Below are positions 53,743-63,271 of a stretch of 64,000 nt of DNA, one piece after another (position 1 is the stretch's first letter; each line of letters opens with the position of its first letter). The position numbers and the translations under genes are program-made. The notes beneath the pieces were generated by a model, which was not told where the DNA came from, ran no database searches, and saw nothing but the letters and a program-made list of their open reading frames with translations. Where the stretch lies: assembly GCA_902579825.1 (NCBI GenBank), contig CACHII010000001.1:264832-328831 (forward strand), given 5' to 3'. This DNA comes from an uncultured SAR86 cluster bacterium. Its GTDB lineage: Bacteria; Pseudomonadota; Gammaproteobacteria; Magnimaribacterales; D2472.

Positions 53743-54366
53743 TTATTCTAAACCAATAATTTCTAAATCCCTTAGAGCATTTAGTAAGGGAATTAATGGC
53801 ATTCCTCTCACCGTGTGAGATGAACCATTTACATATGAGAACAGATTACACCCTAGAGATTCGAACTTATATGAACCGGCAGCATTGATTGGATTTTCAA
53901 TTTCTACATAGTTTTTAATTTCAGCATCAGATAAATTGTGCATCTTTAATTCTACTTTTTCGGAATACTCCCAAAGACATTCACCATTCTTAAAAAGACT
54001 TACTCCACTGTGTTGATAGTGTTTTTGATTTGCCAACAACCTTAAACTCTTAATTGCCTTTTCTTTAGATCCTGGTTTATGGAGCAGATTATCATCTAGA
54101 ACACACATCTGGTCTCCACCAATAACAATTTTACTAGGATGGATTTTACTCACTGCAGAAGCTTTTGCTTTTGCTAAGTGAATTACTTGTACTTCAAAGG
54201 GTAATGAACTGATCTGAGATTTGATTTGGTCCTCATCTGCATCAGATACTATTACTTCAAAAATTATTCCCGCCTCGTGAAGCATTTGTTTCCTGCTTTG
54301 TGATCCTGAAGCAAGAATAATAGGAATCTTTGGATGAATACTGGAATATTCCAGAGACTCAATCAT
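53743..54366 (-). CDS. Maf-like nucleoside triphosphate pyrophosphatase
   Basis: A 207-residue protein with Maf signatures: ASGSQSRKQMLHEAGI near residue 20, the DADED region, GGDQMCV near 84 (catalytic Asp) and KPGSKEKAIKSLRLL near 98. Maf proteins hydrolyse dTTP, UTP or modified nucleotides and are linked to cell division arrest and pool sanitation. The ATG directly follows the folE stop (TAA then ATG), so folE-maf-cysS form an operon. Confidence 0.85.
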   Translation of the reverse strand: MIESLEYSSIHPKIPIILASGSQSRKQMLHEAGIIFEVIVSDADEDQIKSQISSLPFEVQVIHLAKAKASAVSKIHPSKIVIGGDQMCVLDDNLLHKPGSKEKAIKSLRLLANQKHYQHSGVSLFKNGECLWEYSEKVELKMHNLSDAEIKNYVEIENPINAAGSYKFESLGCNLFSYVNGSSHTVRGMPLIPLLNALRDLEIIGLE

Positions 54367-55011
54367 TTAATATTTTTTAGGCGAATGAATCAGACTTATA
54401 AATTCTTCTCTAGCTTTGTTATCTGTTCTGAAAATACCTAACATTCTAGATGTGATTGTGCTTGATTCAGTTTTGTGAACACCTCTTGTACTCATACACT
54501 GATGGTTGGCATCAATAACAACAGCAACTCCCTTAGGCTGTAAAACTTTTTCTATGGTATCAGCTATTTGAGCTGTCATTGTTTCTTGAGTTTGAAGCCT
54601 TTTACCATATAAATCTACTAGTCTTGCTAATTTACTAATTCCTACAACTCTTTTTTTAGGAATATAACCTATATGTGCTACGCCAACTATTGGAACCATA
54701 TGATGTTCACAATGTGATTCAACTCTTATATTTCTGACTATAACTGCATCATCGTAGCCTTCAACTTCCTCAAAAGTCCTACTAAGAATTTCTTCAGGAT
54801 CTTCTTCATATCCTGCAAAGAACTCTTTATAGGCCTTTACCACTCTTTTTGGAGTATCAACAAGTCCTTCTCTTTCAGGGTCATCTCCTGCCCAAAGTAT
54901 TAGAGTTTTTACAGCTTTTAGCGCCTCTTGTTCAAGAGAGCTTTCTGAGATTTCTTTTGTTAATGTCTTTACAGCTTTCAAAGCTTCATCTTTAGATACT
55001 TTTTTAGTCAT
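54367..55011 (-). CDS. folE: GTP cyclohydrolase I
   Basis: A 214-residue enzyme with the FolE active-site set: ESHCEHHMVPIVGVAHIGYI near residue 108 (zinc Cys and His), the KRLQTQETMT region and CMSTRGVHK near 178 (third zinc ligand). It opens the folate/biopterin path by converting GTP to dihydroneopterin triphosphate. The N-terminus is odd: the nonapeptide EALKAVKTL occurs twice, at residues 9-17 and 29-37, with different codons. The usual FolE starts near the second copy. It leads the folE-maf-cysS operon. Confidence 0.93.
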   Translation of the reverse strand: MTKKVSKDEALKAVKTLTKEISESSLEQEALKAVKTLILWAGDDPEREGLVDTPKRVVKAYKEFFAGYEEDPEEILSRTFEEVEGYDDAVIVRNIRVESHCEHHMVPIVGVAHIGYIPKKRVVGISKLARLVDLYGKRLQTQETMTAQIADTIEKVLQPKGVAVVIDANHQCMSTRGVHKTESSTITSRMLGIFRTDNKAREEFISLIHSPKKY

Positions 55012-55057
55012 TTTTGTATTCCAATAGTTTATAAAGTGCCTATTCTATAGCATTTTT

Positions 55058-56767
55058 TTAAAAATTAAACCAACCTGCCGAATCATATTGCATTCCAGTG
55101 GATACAAAACCCTGTACTGCGAATAGACAACCTGTTAAAACTAACCCTAAAACTGAGCCAATTACTCCATTATTTGCAGCATATCCTAAAATTGTAGTTG
55201 GTTTATATATTAGCTCTTTATAATTAATAGATTCATCAACTTGTTCAAGCAGTGCTTTAGCACTTGTAAGATCTTTTATTCTATCTTTGTTACCATCATT
55301 AAGTTTTAATTCCCATATCTCCTCTTCAATTATGAATATTTCATTTCTAATAAAGTCTCTGTGTTCTGCACTTAATGATTGCAATTTAATAGCTTTATAA
55401 ATTGCAAAAAGACTAATACTAGATATAAAAAATATAATTACGCAGATTACATACATAGTTGATATGTGATGCCTTAACTCAGTCCAAATGATTAAATTTA
55501 AAATGGCAACACAAAATAAAGAGTAAAAAATTAATATTGAAGTATAGCTTTGAATACGTAAATAGAATGCCTCACCAAATGATCTTAGAACTTTTCTCAT
55601 ATTCATCCAGCTAAATACATTTATTCTTTTTTGTAGATCAATAAATATTTTGCTTAAGCCTGCTTTAGAAAATAAATTATTTATGTTTAATCCTGGATAA
55701 GTAACAAGATCCCCTAATTTTTTTGAACATTGATACCTTCTTTCATAGTCTACAGAGCATACTAGTCCAAACATCAATAATTGAAACCCGTTAAAAAATC
55801 CTATCAAGGTTGCAACAGAAATAGTTACTTCATATGGATTCATCCCAAATAATGGCGTTCCATAAAAATATTTAACTATAAATGGAGTCAAGGCAATTGA
55901 AAAAGCAGTAAAGAAATAAATAAATGAAAAATTCTTTATTGTTGGAACACTATAAACTGACTTAATAATGTTATATAGAATAAACCCAGATGCGACTTCT
56001 TGTTCCTTTGACACGCTAGTTTTTTGAGGAAATAAATTATTTGAATCTTGCTCCATCAATCTATTATGTGTTGAATCATCTACTTCAAATGGAATAGCCT
56101 GGAGACAAATATCGTTTTCATCCATAGCGACCGTTAGCTCATCTTCAATAATTCCAGGGAAAAGCCACGGAGTCATCCAACCCTGTCCAACCAATCTTCT
56201 ATTAGTTTTATTTCTGTCCCAATCAGGTGCCGGCAAACATAATCTTTCAGTATCTTCAGGCCTAAAATAACCATATTTTGTTGCAATAATAAGTCTTCGC
56301 ATGAAAAGTAATAGATATGCAAGAATCATATGAAAAGGATCGATATTCATAATTAACTCTTTATCAGTAAATAAAGCAAAATATAATCCAATATTCATTA
56401 GCCATGATCCAGGATAAACAATTAACCATGTTTGAATAATTTCTTTTAAAGAATGGTGTTTAGTGGATACCGTTATCAACATTCTATTTTGACTGACATG
56501 CCATGCTCTATTTGGAGTCTTTTCTAAAAATAATGTTGCTAAAGGAGAAAAGATTACTGGCGGCAAATTTTCATAAACCATAGTTTTCCAAAACTCTTTC
56601 CATGAAAACTTTACTGGAGAATGGAATTTATTCAGTGATGCATCTTTTGATGCGCTTCTAAGTTTAGCAGCTTCGTATACGGAGCTTATTCCTGATATAA
56701 ACTTTTCGTCACTTTCATTAGAAGGAATTCTTAAGCTTAAATGTGACTTACTAGTTTTATCACTCAT
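55058..56767 (-). CDS. Orphan multi-pass membrane protein
   Basis: A 569-residue protein with about seven to nine hydrophobic helices (around residues 110-165, 285-345, 410-470 and 530-555), long polar loops and a basic, serine-rich N-terminus. The soluble stretch at 175-270 contains CLPAPDWDRNKTNRRLVGQG and several acidic segments. I do not recognise a family. It stands between folE and the divergent MBL hydrolase gene and has a 46-base gap to folE, so it may be the first gene of that operon. Confidence 0.55.
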   Translation of the reverse strand: MSDKTSKSHLSLRIPSNESDEKFISGISSVYEAAKLRSASKDASLNKFHSPVKFSWKEFWKTMVYENLPPVIFSPLATLFLEKTPNRAWHVSQNRMLITVSTKHHSLKEIIQTWLIVYPGSWLMNIGLYFALFTDKELIMNIDPFHMILAYLLLFMRRLIIATKYGYFRPEDTERLCLPAPDWDRNKTNRRLVGQGWMTPWLFPGIIEDELTVAMDENDICLQAIPFEVDDSTHNRLMEQDSNNLFPQKTSVSKEQEVASGFILYNIIKSVYSVPTIKNFSFIYFFTAFSIALTPFIVKYFYGTPLFGMNPYEVTISVATLIGFFNGFQLLMFGLVCSVDYERRYQCSKKLGDLVTYPGLNINNLFSKAGLSKIFIDLQKRINVFSWMNMRKVLRSFGEAFYLRIQSYTSILIFYSLFCVAILNLIIWTELRHHISTMYVICVIIFFISSISLFAIYKAIKLQSLSAEHRDFIRNEIFIIEEEIWELKLNDGNKDRIKDLTSAKALLEQVDESINYKELIYKPTTILGYAANNGVIGSVLGLVLTGCLFAVQGFVSTGMQYDSAGWFNF

Positions 56768-56810
56768 ATTAATTATTTATAATTTATTCAATCTTTATTG
56801 TAAAACAATT

Positions 56811-57461
56811 ATGTTAAAAGCTTTAGTTCAACCTGTAACACCTTTTCAACAAAATGCATCCATAATCTATTGTGATAAAACTATGAAATGTGCCGTAGTT
56901 GATCCTGGTGGCGATATTGAAATTCTGTTAAATATTTCAAAAGAAAACAATTTAATTCCTGAAAAAATTTTACTTACACATGGGCACATCGATCATGCCG
57001 GAGGCGCAACAGAGATATCGGAAATATTAAATGTTGAAATTCATGGTCCTCATGTTGACGATAAGTTTTTATTAGATGGTCTTCAAAAACAAGGTGAAAT
57101 GTTTGGAATGCTCTCAAAAAATTGTACTCCAGATAAATGGCTTAATGATGGAGATGTTATTTATGTTGGAAATGAAAAATTAGAAGTCTATTTATGTCCT
57201 GGTCATACTCCGGGACACATAATTTTTTTTAATAGAGATAGTAGTTTGGCATTAGTGGGGGATGTTCTATTCAATGGTTCAATAGGAAGAACTGACCTGC
57301 CAGGAGGTAACTTTGAAGATCTTATAGAATCAGTTAAATATAAATTGTGGCCACTCGGAACAAATATTAAATTCATACCTGGTCACGGTCCTGAATCTGA
57401 TTTTGCAACTGAAAGAAAGTCAAATCCATTTGTTTCAGATGATATACTTGGATTCAACTAA
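56811..57461 (+). CDS. Metallo-beta-lactamase-fold hydrolase (YcbL/glyoxalase II-like)
   Basis: A 216-residue protein with the binuclear metal motif THGHIDH (H57, H59, D61, H62), GHTPGHIIF near residue 131, a bridging Asp in LVGDVLFNGSIGRTD and a last His in FIPGHGPESDF. This is the YcbL-like type II glyoxalase form: the MBL core without the C-terminal glyoxalase II helical domain. It probably hydrolyses S-lactoylglutathione or another thioester. It overlaps the convergent SDR gene by 4 bases. Confidence 0.85.
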   Translation: MLKALVQPVTPFQQNASIIYCDKTMKCAVVDPGGDIEILLNISKENNLIPEKILLTHGHIDHAGGATEISEILNVEIHGPHVDDKFLLDGLQKQGEMFGMLSKNCTPDKWLNDGDVIYVGNEKLEVYLCPGHTPGHIIFFNRDSSLALVGDVLFNGSIGRTDLPGGNFEDLIESVKYKLWPLGTNIKFIPGHGPESDFATERKSNPFVSDDILGFN

Positions 57462-58258
57462 TTTCTATCGTATCGTCCAGGAGCAAGCGCAGTACCAATT
57501 AATCTTAAAATTGGTTGCGGTATATTCTTTAGAATAAAAACTAAAAACTTATAAGTTTTTGTTGGCACACACAAAGCCTTGCCCGCAATGGTTGCCTCAA
57601 CAGCTTCCTTTGCAATTCTTTCAGCTGAAAAAACCATAAACTTTGGTACCCTATCCATCTCTTCTTGAACACCGCTTGCAGTATGAAATCCTGTAACTGT
57701 AAATCCAGGACATACTGCTGTAGACGTGATTCCTTTATGTTTGTAATTAATATTGATTGAATCACTAAATCTATTCATAAAAGTTTTAATAGGTCCATAC
57801 AATGGCTGAATTGCAGAAGGAGCAGCAAAAGATGCTACTGAAGAAACTATCATTATTTTACCACCACCATTTGAAAGCATTGTTGGCATGAACAATTTAG
57901 TAAGCATTATTACAGATGTGCCAAGCACTCTAATAAAATCTTCTTCTGTCTCTATACTTGTTTCATGGAAAGAGGTTTTAATTCCATATCCTGCATTATT
58001 AACAAGAAAATCTACGTGATAATTTTTTGACTCACAAAATTCAAAAATCTCTTTAGGTGCTTCATATTTGCTTAGGTCTTTTGAAATATAGTCAACTTTG
58101 ACATTATGTTTGTTGGTTATTTCATCGGCAAGTGCTTCAAGCAATTCTGTTCTTCGTGCTGTTAAAATTAAGTTATATCCTCTTGCTGCAAGGTTTTTAG
58201 CTATCTCAAGCCCTATACCTGAAGATGCTCCTGTAATTAATGCATATGAATTTTCCAT
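57458..58258 (-). CDS. SDR family oxidoreductase (DltE-like)
   Basis: A 266-residue SDR with TGASSGIG (residues 9-16), NNAGYG near 88 and the catalytic YGPIK near 153. Its C-terminal segment (FLVFILKNIPQPILRLIG) is hydrophobic and may attach it to the membrane, as in DltE-like SDRs. Substrate is unknown; family members reduce carbonyls in lipid or steroid-like compounds. It is divergent from the metalloprotease gene and converges with the MBL hydrolase gene. Confidence 0.82.
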   Translation of the reverse strand: MENSYALITGASSGIGLEIAKNLAARGYNLILTARRTELLEALADEITNKHNVKVDYISKDLSKYEAPKEIFEFCESKNYHVDFLVNNAGYGIKTSFHETSIETEEDFIRVLGTSVIMLTKLFMPTMLSNGGGKIMIVSSVASFAAPSAIQPLYGPIKTFMNRFSDSININYKHKGITSTAVCPGFTVTGFHTASGVQEEMDRVPKFMVFSAERIAKEAVEATIAGKALCVPTKTYKFLVFILKNIPQPILRLIGTALAPGRYDRN

Positions 58259-58327
58259 ACATATATACTATCAGTTCAGCTATATCTAGGATAGAATTAC
58301 ACTTCAAAATTTTATGGAATCCTTATT

Positions 58328-60808
58328 ATGATTAGTACTAATTACTTAAAAGTATTTATAGGCACAGTTTTTATTTTGTTCATTTCGCTAGCAGTGACTA
58401 AAATTCAAGCATATCCTGATATGAAGCCAACACCTGCTGCAGCTAGTGAAGAAAAGGACATAGAAAAGCCTACAGAAGTAAAAGGACCGTCTAAAAAGAA
58501 AAAAGAATATAAGACTATTGATGAATTTATAGAAGATGGTGAGTTCGTATCTATGGAAGGATTTATGAATATTCTCCATGAAACAGAAAAAGATAAATAT
58601 TATCTGGTCCTTGATGAAAGTCAGCTCAATAAGGAATTTATATATTTTACTTATGTACTTAATGGTCCATCAGATGCTGGCCCTAGTGGTGGAGATATGG
58701 GAGAGTCTTTTATACTTGAGTTTAGGAAATTTAAAGAAGATATAGGTATTTACAAGAAAAATACTAAATTTACCTACGACGAATCAAATAAAATTTCACA
58801 ATCTAAACTTACAAATATCATTGAAGCATTTATGGGCAGATTCTCTGTTGTAGTTAATGAAGATACAAAATACTTAATTAATATTGATCAAATGTTTTTA
58901 ACTGAAATGCTTGTAAGCATCATGCCTAACATACCACAAGAATATATGGAATATTACAACTTGATTCTTGGAAGAGCTGATAAAGCTAAAACATTTATTG
59001 ATGAGGTAAAAACCTATGAAAAAAATACCTCATTTAAAGTGAGGTATGGCTTTTATAATCCAAAGCCTAAAGGAGGTGGGTCAATCGATGCTATTGCTGA
59101 TAAAAGATATACATTTGTAGATGGACTTCATTTATTTGTTGAAATGCCAGATGAAAATTTTGAACCAAGAATTGCAGATCAAAGAATCGGTTACTTTTCT
59201 GAAAAAGTAACCGATTTATCAACTTATGATTCAAATAATGCTAGAGACTTGATGAATAGATGGAGACTAATAAAAAAAGATCCTGACGCAGAACTATCTG
59301 AACCAGTTGAACCATTGGTATATTGGGTTGAGAACTCAACTCCTGAAGAAATTCGTCCTTTTGTTGTCAAAGGTATAGAAGGATGGAACAAAGCTTTTGA
59401 AAAGGCAGGCTTCAAAAATGCGATTGTTGCAAAAATTCAACCAGATGAAGCAGACTGGGATGCAGGAGACGTCAGATACAACGTAGTTAGATGGGCTTCA
59501 ACACCCGATCCAAGATATTCAGGTTACGGTCCTAGCGTAGCAAACCCAAGAACAGGTGAAATTATTGCTGCAGATATTGTGCAAGAATTTAATGCAATTA
59601 AGCGTGGTTACTCATACAGAAAATTATGGGGATATTCAGAAGACAACGATCCGCTTGAGCAATGGATAGTTTCACTCACAATGCATGAAGTTGGACATAC
59701 TTTGGGTTTAAGACATAACTTCAAAGCAAGCTGGATATATAATGCAAAAGAGGTACATGACGTTTCTATCACAGGAGATAACCATATAGGTTCTGTTATG
59801 GATTATGATCCAATTAATCTTGCACCTAAGGGAATCCCACAAGGAAATTACTTTCCAACTGGTCCAGGGTCATACGATATTTGGGCAATCGAATTTGGAT
59901 ATACGCCTGGTCTTACAGATGAAGATAGAGAAAATCTTTTATCAAAATCAACACAACCTGAGTACATTTTTGGAACAGATGGAGATGCAATGTCCTCTCC
60001 AGGTGTAAATATTGATCCAAGAAATTATCGAGGTGATATGTCCAATGATCCAATTACTTATACTGAAGATAGAATAGAAACTATTGATGCCAAGATTTTA
60101 GAATTACCAGATATCTATCTTGTTGATGGCGAGACTTCAACAGAATTTAGGTCTACTTTTTATAGCCTTACAAGAGAAAAAGGTAGATTTCTAGATGGAG
60201 TTTCTAGATTAATTGGTGGAGTTTACTCTAACAGAATTGTAAGCGATAAAGATAAAGACATAACGCCATTTGAGGCAGTTCCATATGCTGATCAAAAGAG
60301 AGCGATGAAATTAATTCAAGATAAACTTTTATCGAATGATGCATTTTCTTTTGATCCAGATTTTATAAAACAATTACAGAGTGAAAAAAGAGCTGCTTAC
60401 AGTCCTGGCAGAAGAGGTAATGAAGATCCTCAGTTACATGACTTAGTATTAGGTATTCAAGGTAGAGCCATTTCTCATATCCTTCATCCAACAGTAATGA
60501 TGAGGTTTGTTGATAGCTCTCAGTATGGAAATACTTATATGCCAGATGAAGTGCTAGGCGATCTTTTTGATGCTATTTTTGTTCAAGGAGAAGTACCATC
60601 AACCTTTAAAATGAATCTTCAATCAACATATGTTGATAGTCTTATAAGCGCTTTAAATGACGATGACTATGATGAAATATCTAAGTCAGCGATATACTCT
60701 TCATTGTTTAAAATTAAGAGCTTTACAAAGGTTTCTTATGGAAATAAAACTACAAAAGTTCATTACAACTTTTTAAACTGGAAAGTATCAAAAGCTTTAG
60801 ACGATTGA
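58328..60808 (+). CDS. Large secreted zinc metalloprotease (DUF5117-like)
   Basis: An 826-residue protein with a signal peptide (about 1-28) and the metzincin-type motif HEVGHTLGLRH (H453, E454, H457, H463). It follows MHEVG after a long N-terminal region of about 440 residues, and MDYDPINLAPKG follows as a candidate Met-turn. The layout resembles DUF5117/DUF5118-type zinc-dependent metalloproteases found in marine bacteria. It is probably periplasmic or exported. Substrate is unknown. An ATG at 58328 gives a complete signal peptide. Confidence 0.85.
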   Translation: MISTNYLKVFIGTVFILFISLAVTKIQAYPDMKPTPAAASEEKDIEKPTEVKGPSKKKKEYKTIDEFIEDGEFVSMEGFMNILHETEKDKYYLVLDESQLNKEFIYFTYVLNGPSDAGPSGGDMGESFILEFRKFKEDIGIYKKNTKFTYDESNKISQSKLTNIIEAFMGRFSVVVNEDTKYLINIDQMFLTEMLVSIMPNIPQEYMEYYNLILGRADKAKTFIDEVKTYEKNTSFKVRYGFYNPKPKGGGSIDAIADKRYTFVDGLHLFVEMPDENFEPRIADQRIGYFSEKVTDLSTYDSNNARDLMNRWRLIKKDPDAELSEPVEPLVYWVENSTPEEIRPFVVKGIEGWNKAFEKAGFKNAIVAKIQPDEADWDAGDVRYNVVRWASTPDPRYSGYGPSVANPRTGEIIAADIVQEFNAIKRGYSYRKLWGYSEDNDPLEQWIVSLTMHEVGHTLGLRHNFKASWIYNAKEVHDVSITGDNHIGSVMDYDPINLAPKGIPQGNYFPTGPGSYDIWAIEFGYTPGLTDEDRENLLSKSTQPEYIFGTDGDAMSSPGVNIDPRNYRGDMSNDPITYTEDRIETIDAKILELPDIYLVDGETSTEFRSTFYSLTREKGRFLDGVSRLIGGVYSNRIVSDKDKDITPFEAVPYADQKRAMKLIQDKLLSNDAFSFDPDFIKQLQSEKRAAYSPGRRGNEDPQLHDLVLGIQGRAISHILHPTVMMRFVDSSQYGNTYMPDEVLGDLFDAIFVQGEVPSTFKMNLQSTYVDSLISALNDDDYDEISKSAIYSSLFKIKSFTKVSYGNKTTKVHYNFLNWKVSKALDD

Positions 60809-60829
60809 ATTATAGTAATAGTAATTTAA

Positions 60830-61096
60830 TTAATTTGATTCTAGCTTAATCAAAGCTTGCTTAAGCTTTTTACCACTTCCTAAGCTATACCCTCCAATAC
60901 TACCGTTTGAGCATATCACTCTGTGGCATGGTCTAACTATTGGAAGTGGATTTTTTCCGCATGCATTTGCAACTGCTCTATGAGCATTAGGTTTTCCAAT
61001 TGCAACTGCAATATCTTTATATGTTCTTGTTTCACCATATGGTATTTTTTCAATTTCCTTCCAAACCATTTTTTGAAAATTGGAAGTATTTTTCAT
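60830..61096 (-). CDS. Minimal methylated-DNA-protein cysteine methyltransferase
   Basis: An 88-residue protein that equals only the C-terminal catalytic domain of Ogt/MGMT. It has the RPCHRV motif with acceptor cysteine C57, the arginine finger R40 in AHRAVANACGKNP, and SIGGYSLGSGKKLKQALIKLE at the end. The cysteine is present, so it is an alkyltransferase candidate, not a Trp-type ATL protein. The N-terminal domain of standard Ogt is absent. The ATG directly follows the rocD stop (TAA then ATG), so it is co-translated with the aminotransferase. Confidence 0.8.
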   Translation of the reverse strand: MKNTSNFQKMVWKEIEKIPYGETRTYKDIAVAIGKPNAHRAVANACGKNPLPIVRPCHRVICSNGSIGGYSLGSGKKLKQALIKLESN

Positions 61097-62332
61097 TTAA
61101 ACTGCACGAATGACTTTAGTTATTTTTTCAATCGCCCAGTCAATTTCTTTTTTAGATATCATTAAAGGTGGTGCAAACCTGATAACAGTCTTATGAGTCT
61201 CTTTGCATAAAAGGCCTTCGTTTAAAAGCATCATGCATAAATCTTTAGCATTTACTTCAGAATCATTTAATTCCATTCCGATCCATAGTCCCTTTCCTCT
61301 TACTTCTTTAATAATCTTATTGTCAATGGATTGAAGAGATGATTTAAAATATTCTCCTAATAAATAACTATTCTCAATTAGTGAATCTTCATAAAGAAGT
61401 TCTAGTGCTTTTTTCGCCACCTTTGAAGCAAGTGGGTTACCGCCAAAAGTAGATCCATGAGAACCAGAATTAAAATGATCCATAACCTCTTTTGAGCTTA
61501 AAAAAGCAGAAATAGGAAGCATCGCACCACCTAAAGCTTTCCCTAAAATTAATCCATCAGGCTTAATGTCTTCGTGGTTATGCGCAAATAATTTTCCCGT
61601 TCTACCAAGACCTGATTGAATTTCATCTAAAATTAATAAAATGTTTTCTTTGTCACATAGCTTTCTTAACTCTTGAAGCCAGCCATGATCTGGCACCCTT
61701 ATCCCTGCTTCACCTTGAATGGGTTCAACAAGAATCGCGCAAGTATTTTTATTGATTTTGCTTGAAAATGAATCAATAGAATCTTGAATACTACAATTAG
61801 ACCAGCAAAACTTAGCAGTAACAAATCCTTCCCCAAATGGCCCAAAACCTTTCTTATATGAATCATCAGAAGAGAAGCCTACAATTGTTGTTGTTCTTCC
61901 ATGAAAATTTCCGTCTGCTACTATTATCTCGGCTTTATTATCAGAAATGCCTTTTGTAAAGTATCCCCACCTTCTTGCAGCTTTAATTGCTGTTTCTACA
62001 GCTTCAGCTCCAGTATTCATTGCTAATATACTTTCAAAACCAGAAATCTTAGAAAGAGATTCAAGAAAATCTGCAAAAGGCTCCGTGTAAAAAGCTCTTG
62101 ATGTTATAGCTAATTTTGAAGATTGATCTTGCAGGGTTTTTACAAGCTCAGGATGAGAATGTCCATGACTTACTGCAGAGTAAGCTGAAACCATATCAAG
62201 ATATTTATTCCCATCAACATCCCATAAATATACCCCTTCTCCTTTCTCTAAAACCACAGATAAAGGTGAATAATTTTGGGCGCCGTATATTGTTTCTTTT
62301 TTTATATAATCGTCTTGTAAACTTTGTGACAT
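61097..62332 (-). CDS. rocD: Ornithine aminotransferase
   Basis: A 411-residue class III aminotransferase with the PLP lysine K265 in GLILGKALGGAML, D236 in LILDEIQSGLGRTG and the YSAVSHGHSHP and TGAEAVETAIKAARRWGY segments typical of ornithine aminotransferase. It transfers the delta-amino group of ornithine to 2-oxoglutarate and gives glutamate-5-semialdehyde. Divergent from the citrulline hydrolase gene, 42 bases away, and followed directly by the MGMT gene. Regulated with its neighbour, if the inverted repeat at 62342-62357 is an operator. Confidence 0.92.
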   Translation of the reverse strand: MSQSLQDDYIKKETIYGAQNYSPLSVVLEKGEGVYLWDVDGNKYLDMVSAYSAVSHGHSHPELVKTLQDQSSKLAITSRAFYTEPFADFLESLSKISGFESILAMNTGAEAVETAIKAARRWGYFTKGISDNKAEIIVADGNFHGRTTTIVGFSSDDSYKKGFGPFGEGFVTAKFCWSNCSIQDSIDSFSSKINKNTCAILVEPIQGEAGIRVPDHGWLQELRKLCDKENILLILDEIQSGLGRTGKLFAHNHEDIKPDGLILGKALGGAMLPISAFLSSKEVMDHFNSGSHGSTFGGNPLASKVAKKALELLYEDSLIENSYLLGEYFKSSLQSIDNKIIKEVRGKGLWIGMELNDSEVNAKDLCMMLLNEGLLCKETHKTVIRFAPPLMISKKEIDWAIEKITKVIRAV

Positions 62333-62341
62333 AGGTGTATT

Positions 62342-62357
62342 TTAACCGCATAGTTAA
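62342..62357. promoter_or_regulatory. Candidate operator between rocD and the CtlX-like gene
   Basis: The bases TTAAC-CGCATA-GTTAA form a perfect 5-base inverted repeat in the 42-base gap between two divergent genes of one pathway. Dyad symmetry in a shared promoter region suggests a regulator site, but none of the flanking genes encodes a regulator. The function is inferred from location only. Confidence 0.35.
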
Positions 62358-62374
62358 TATCAGCAAGGGAGCAT

Positions 62375-63271
62375 ATGTCTAAACAATCAACTTCGCATTT
62401 GTTTATGATTGAGCCCGAATCTTTTTATGTAAACGAACAAACAGCATTCACAAATCATTATCAAAAAGAAGCAACTGATGAAACCCCAGAAGTTATTGCA
62501 GAAAAAGCATTAAATGAATTCCATAATCTTAAAAATAAAATTGAAGATAAGGGAGTTACAGTAACTAGTTTAAAAGGATCTAAAGATTGTCCAGATCATA
62601 TTTTTCCAAACTGGTTTATAACGTTCGAAGATAAAACAATGCAAATATTTAGCATGATGGCCCCAAACAGAAGAAAAGAAAAAAAGTTATCGATGATCGA
62701 GTTCCTTACTAAAACTTATGAGCTAACAGATGACATGTCTCATCTTGAAGAGAAAGAAATATTTTTAGAATCAACAAGCAGTATGGTTTTTGACAGAGTA
62801 AACAGAATTGTTTATGCAGGAATTTCACCAAGAACGAATGCTGTTCAATTGATTATATGGTGTAGACATAATAATTATGAGCTTGTTCTATTTGAAACTG
62901 AAAGTCATACAGGATCTCCTATTTATCATACTGATGTCTTAATGTATGTAGGAACAGAAATTATTGGTATATGTTTTGATGTTATAAAAGAGGAACATAG
63001 AGATTACGTTAAAAAAAAGGTACATAAATATCATGATGTTGTCGAGTTAAGCCCAGAACAAATAGAAAATTTTTGTGGTAATGCTATTGAGGCAAAAAAT
63101 AAGAATGATGAGCTTTTTTTAATAATGTCTTCAATCGCCTATAAATCATTAAATAAAGAACAAATAGATAAACTTCTGAAAAGCTATAAACGTCTTATTC
63201 ACTCTGAGATACCTACCATAGAGAAATATGGTGGTGGGTCTGCTAGGTGCATGTTAACTGAATTATTTTAA
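62375..63271 (+). CDS. CtlX-like citrulline/arginine deiminase-related hydrolase
   Basis: A 298-residue protein of the guanidino-modifying (arginine deiminase) fold. It has the start HLFMIEPESFYVNEQTAFTN, the FPNWFITF region near 85, MMAPNRRKEKKLSMIEFL, ESHTGSPIYHTDVLMYVG with catalytic His, and the C-terminal GGGSARCMLTELF with catalytic Cys C292. This pattern fits the citrulline utilisation hydrolase (CtlX) group. AAGGGAG 5 bases before the ATG gives a strong start. With the divergent ornithine aminotransferase it would take citrulline to ornithine and then to glutamate semialdehyde. Confidence 0.82.
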   Translation: MSKQSTSHLFMIEPESFYVNEQTAFTNHYQKEATDETPEVIAEKALNEFHNLKNKIEDKGVTVTSLKGSKDCPDHIFPNWFITFEDKTMQIFSMMAPNRRKEKKLSMIEFLTKTYELTDDMSHLEEKEIFLESTSSMVFDRVNRIVYAGISPRTNAVQLIIWCRHNNYELVLFETESHTGSPIYHTDVLMYVGTEIIGICFDVIKEEHRDYVKKKVHKYHDVVELSPEQIENFCGNAIEAKNKNDELFLIMSSIAYKSLNKEQIDKLLKSYKRLIHSEIPTIEKYGGGSARCMLTELF

